Shown: positions 62,394 through 64,000 of the stretch, one piece after another
Numbering within the stretch: position 1 is the stretch's first letter
Layout: each line of letters opens with the position of its first letter
Origin: Pigmentiphaga aceris
Lineage (GTDB): Bacteria; Pseudomonadota; Gammaproteobacteria; Burkholderiales; Burkholderiaceae_B
DNA: 64,000 nucleotides
Assembly (NCBI RefSeq): GCF_008119665.1
Contig: NZ_CP043046.1
Location: 2,232,001 to 2,296,000 of the forward strand
Reading direction: 5' to 3'
Program-made: the position numbers and the translations under genes
Notes under the pieces: model-generated
The model's database searches: none
Seen by the model: only the letters and a program-made list of their open reading frames with translations
Told to the model about the DNA's origin: nothing

Positions 62394-64000
62394 ATGATGG
62401 GCGGAAAAATGTCAGGGGTGAATGGCGTGGTTGAGGAAATTCATCAGGTCTTTGATGAGTTTTCTGAGAGCGGCCAGGTTATTCCGATGGAGAATTTCAA
62501 ATATTTTCATGAGCTCGATCTGGTCTGGGATCTATTCTCAGTCCTTGTGGACGAGGGTGAAGTTTCGCTGGCGATTTATGACGATGAAAAATTGGTGGTA
62601 ATTCGTGGTTCAGGCCATGTCCCGGATTCGCTGCCGTCAAGCCCGAATAATCAGATTGAACCGGTGCGCGTGCAAGCTGATAGCGGGCTACTGCTGATAT
62701 GGCGACGCAGCGTTCATACACGTAGTTTGGCGCTGCTTGTATCCATACCTGACGACGGGATGGCCAGGCAAAACGATAAAGCTCTGCTGGCGCTGGGTAA
62801 GACGGGCATTCATTTGGTGGCGCAGGCGTTCTACGTCCATTGGCTGTCCAGACGTGTACGCCAGTCTGTTCGAGAACGTGACGTGGTCAGCGGGCTTATC
62901 GGAGATGGATTGCTGGTATTGGACCAATCAGGGTTTCTCAGGTATATCAACGATCTGGGAAAGAAAATTCTGCGAATCGATGACGAGCGCCAGAAATTTC
63001 GAGACTTGCTTGGCTTCGAACCCGTCATCAGCGACGTTTTTCAGCGGCGTGAGGGTTATGTTGACAGAAAGGTCATCATTCCAGTCAAAGGCGTGAACAC
63101 CTCATTGACAGACACTGCCATTCCGATCATGGACGATCACGGTGCGATTGTGTCGGTGGTCAATATATTCAGAAAGTTGGCACCGGAACAGGCGTTGGCA
63201 GAACAGTCCATCAAGAAAGAAATGGGCGTTCGAATTGTTGCCATCATGGGCGAGTCCGATACGGTAAAAAACATGAAGGACTACGCGCTGCAAGTCGCGA
63301 GGTCCACTGAGAACGTGCTGATATACGGCGAGCCAGGTACCGGTAAAAGTCTGCTGGCCAAGGCTATTCATGGCGAGAGTGCCAACAAAGAGCGGCACAT
63401 GATGGTAGTGGACTGTGCCAGATTGTCTGTGCACGAGTTTGAGAGCCATGTGCTCAGTTCACGTGCCGTACGGGGTGAGCCGGGCTGGGTATTAAACTCG
63501 GATATATCGGGTGCCAGCGATGTAGCCACCTTGCTGTTTGAGGGAATAGATTTTTTACCTATTTCCACGCAGCTGCGCCTGTTTTCGGCACTGGTGGCGT
63601 ATCGCCAGTTGGAACAGCCTGCGGGGGTGTCCGGCCCACCTAGGCTAAGAATCATGGCATCGGTTAGCGACGCCATTGGCGTGATCATTCAAGAGCAGCG
63701 TCTGCACCCGAAGTTGCATGGTTTTTTAAGTGAGATGAACATATTGGCCCCTCCGTTGCGAAGTCGGGAGGGCGATCTTCCTCGGTACGTGGCGTCCTTC
63801 CTGCAACAGGAAGCCGCAGGTGCAGCCGAGTCCGCAGTGTCTGGCAAGCTGTTGAGGTTTCTTGGCAAGCAGGCTTGGGTTGGAAATCTGGTGCAATTGA
63901 GATTTGTCGTGCGTGAATTGCTCAGAAGCAATGCGGGGTCGGAATCCGACAGAAGAATGATCGGGAAAGTGGAAGAGATTATGGGTGTTTCCCATATTCC
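62394..64000 (+). CDS. Degenerate sigma-54-activator-like regulator, runs off the right edge
   Basis: The frame is open from ATG at 62394 to the window end (535 codons shown). Residues 1-150 are a variable sensor, about 165-275 a PAS-like region, and about 290 onward an AAA+ domain like that of sigma-54 activators. Walker A is good (GEPGTGKSLLAKAIHG, about residue 312). Walker B reads LLFEGIDFLP where activators have LFLDEIGDLP, so the acidic pair is lost. The GAFTGA loop is missing, the arginine-finger region reads HPKLHGFL, and the sensor-II GNVREL is GNLVQL. It can probably bind ATP but not activate sigma-54. It is divergent from the ABC/monooxygenase operon. The C-terminal DNA-binding part is outside the window. 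Confidence 0.8.
   Translation, partial: MMGGKMSGVNGVVEEIHQVFDEFSESGQVIPMENFKYFHELDLVWDLFSVLVDEGEVSLAIYDDEKLVVIRGSGHVPDSLPSSPNNQIEPVRVQADSGLLLIWRRSVHTRSLALLVSIPDDGMARQNDKALLALGKTGIHLVAQAFYVHWLSRRVRQSVRERDVVSGLIGDGLLVLDQSGFLRYINDLGKKILRIDDERQKFRDLLGFEPVISDVFQRREGYVDRKVIIPVKGVNTSLTDTAIPIMDDHGAIVSVVNIFRKLAPEQALAEQSIKKEMGVRIVAIMGESDTVKNMKDYALQVARSTENVLIYGEPGTGKSLLAKAIHGESANKERHMMVVDCARLSVHEFESHVLSSRAVRGEPGWVLNSDISGASDVATLLFEGIDFLPISTQLRLFSALVAYRQLEQPAGVSGPPRLRIMASVSDAIGVIIQEQRLHPKLHGFLSEMNILAPPLRSREGDLPRYVASFLQQEAAGAAESAVSGKLLRFLGKQAWVGNLVQLRFVVRELLRSNAGSESDRRMIGKVEEIMGVSHI

Overview
The window is about 64 kb of GC-rich, densely packed bacterial chromosome. Most gene families point to a betaproteobacterium of the Burkholderiales, and the overall gene set looks most like Alcaligenaceae relatives. 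That placement is an inference from family resemblance, not a database match. There are no insertion sequences, phage genes, CRISPR arrays or rRNA genes.

Left part (1-32.5 kb): two tandem paralogues of a membrane-anchored, J-like protein with a four-cysteine tail (the first is cut by the window edge); exodeoxyribonuclease III; a MOSC protein overlapping the wreck of an EamA transporter; a complete YfiR-YfiN-YfiB c-di-GMP operon; a LysE exporter, a RIO1 kinase and a DUF1428 protein; a tightly overlapping molybdenum-cofactor run (mobB-moeA-moaD-moaE); a LysR regulator divergent from an Old Yellow Enzyme and a SnoaL-like protein; an amidase with a CHRD-like tail; a TPR-GGDEF diguanylate cyclase; the squalene operon hpnC-hpnD-hpnE, divergent from a two-gene RND efflux system; alr and radA; and two coupled glycosyltransferases.

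Middle part (32.5-44.5 kb): a fruBKA fructose phosphotransferase operon divergent from clpB, which has a good sigma-32 promoter. Then come a tRNA-Gly/tRNA-Cys unit with a consensus promoter, three small uncharacterised genes, and an SPFH protein coupled to a 38-residue membrane peptide.

Right part (44.6-57.6 kb): an accessory stretch with about a dozen short genes that I cannot name, including two related DUF1488-like proteins. Among them are YoaK, a chemotaxis receptor, a HAD-family lipoprotein and an MgtC-like protein, plus a tandem duplication of the initiator tRNA unit and a second identical tRNA-Gly.

Right edge (57.7-64 kb): a five-gene operon for an amino-acid-type ABC importer with a flavin-dependent LLM monooxygenase. 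Divergent from it is a sigma-54-activator-like gene that runs off the window and has lost every motif needed for ATP hydrolysis and sigma-54 contact. A perfect 11-bp inverted repeat lies between them. This operon and its degenerate regulator, the tandem J-like/four-cysteine proteins, and the leader ORF fused to the efflux adaptor's start codon are the most interesting items here.
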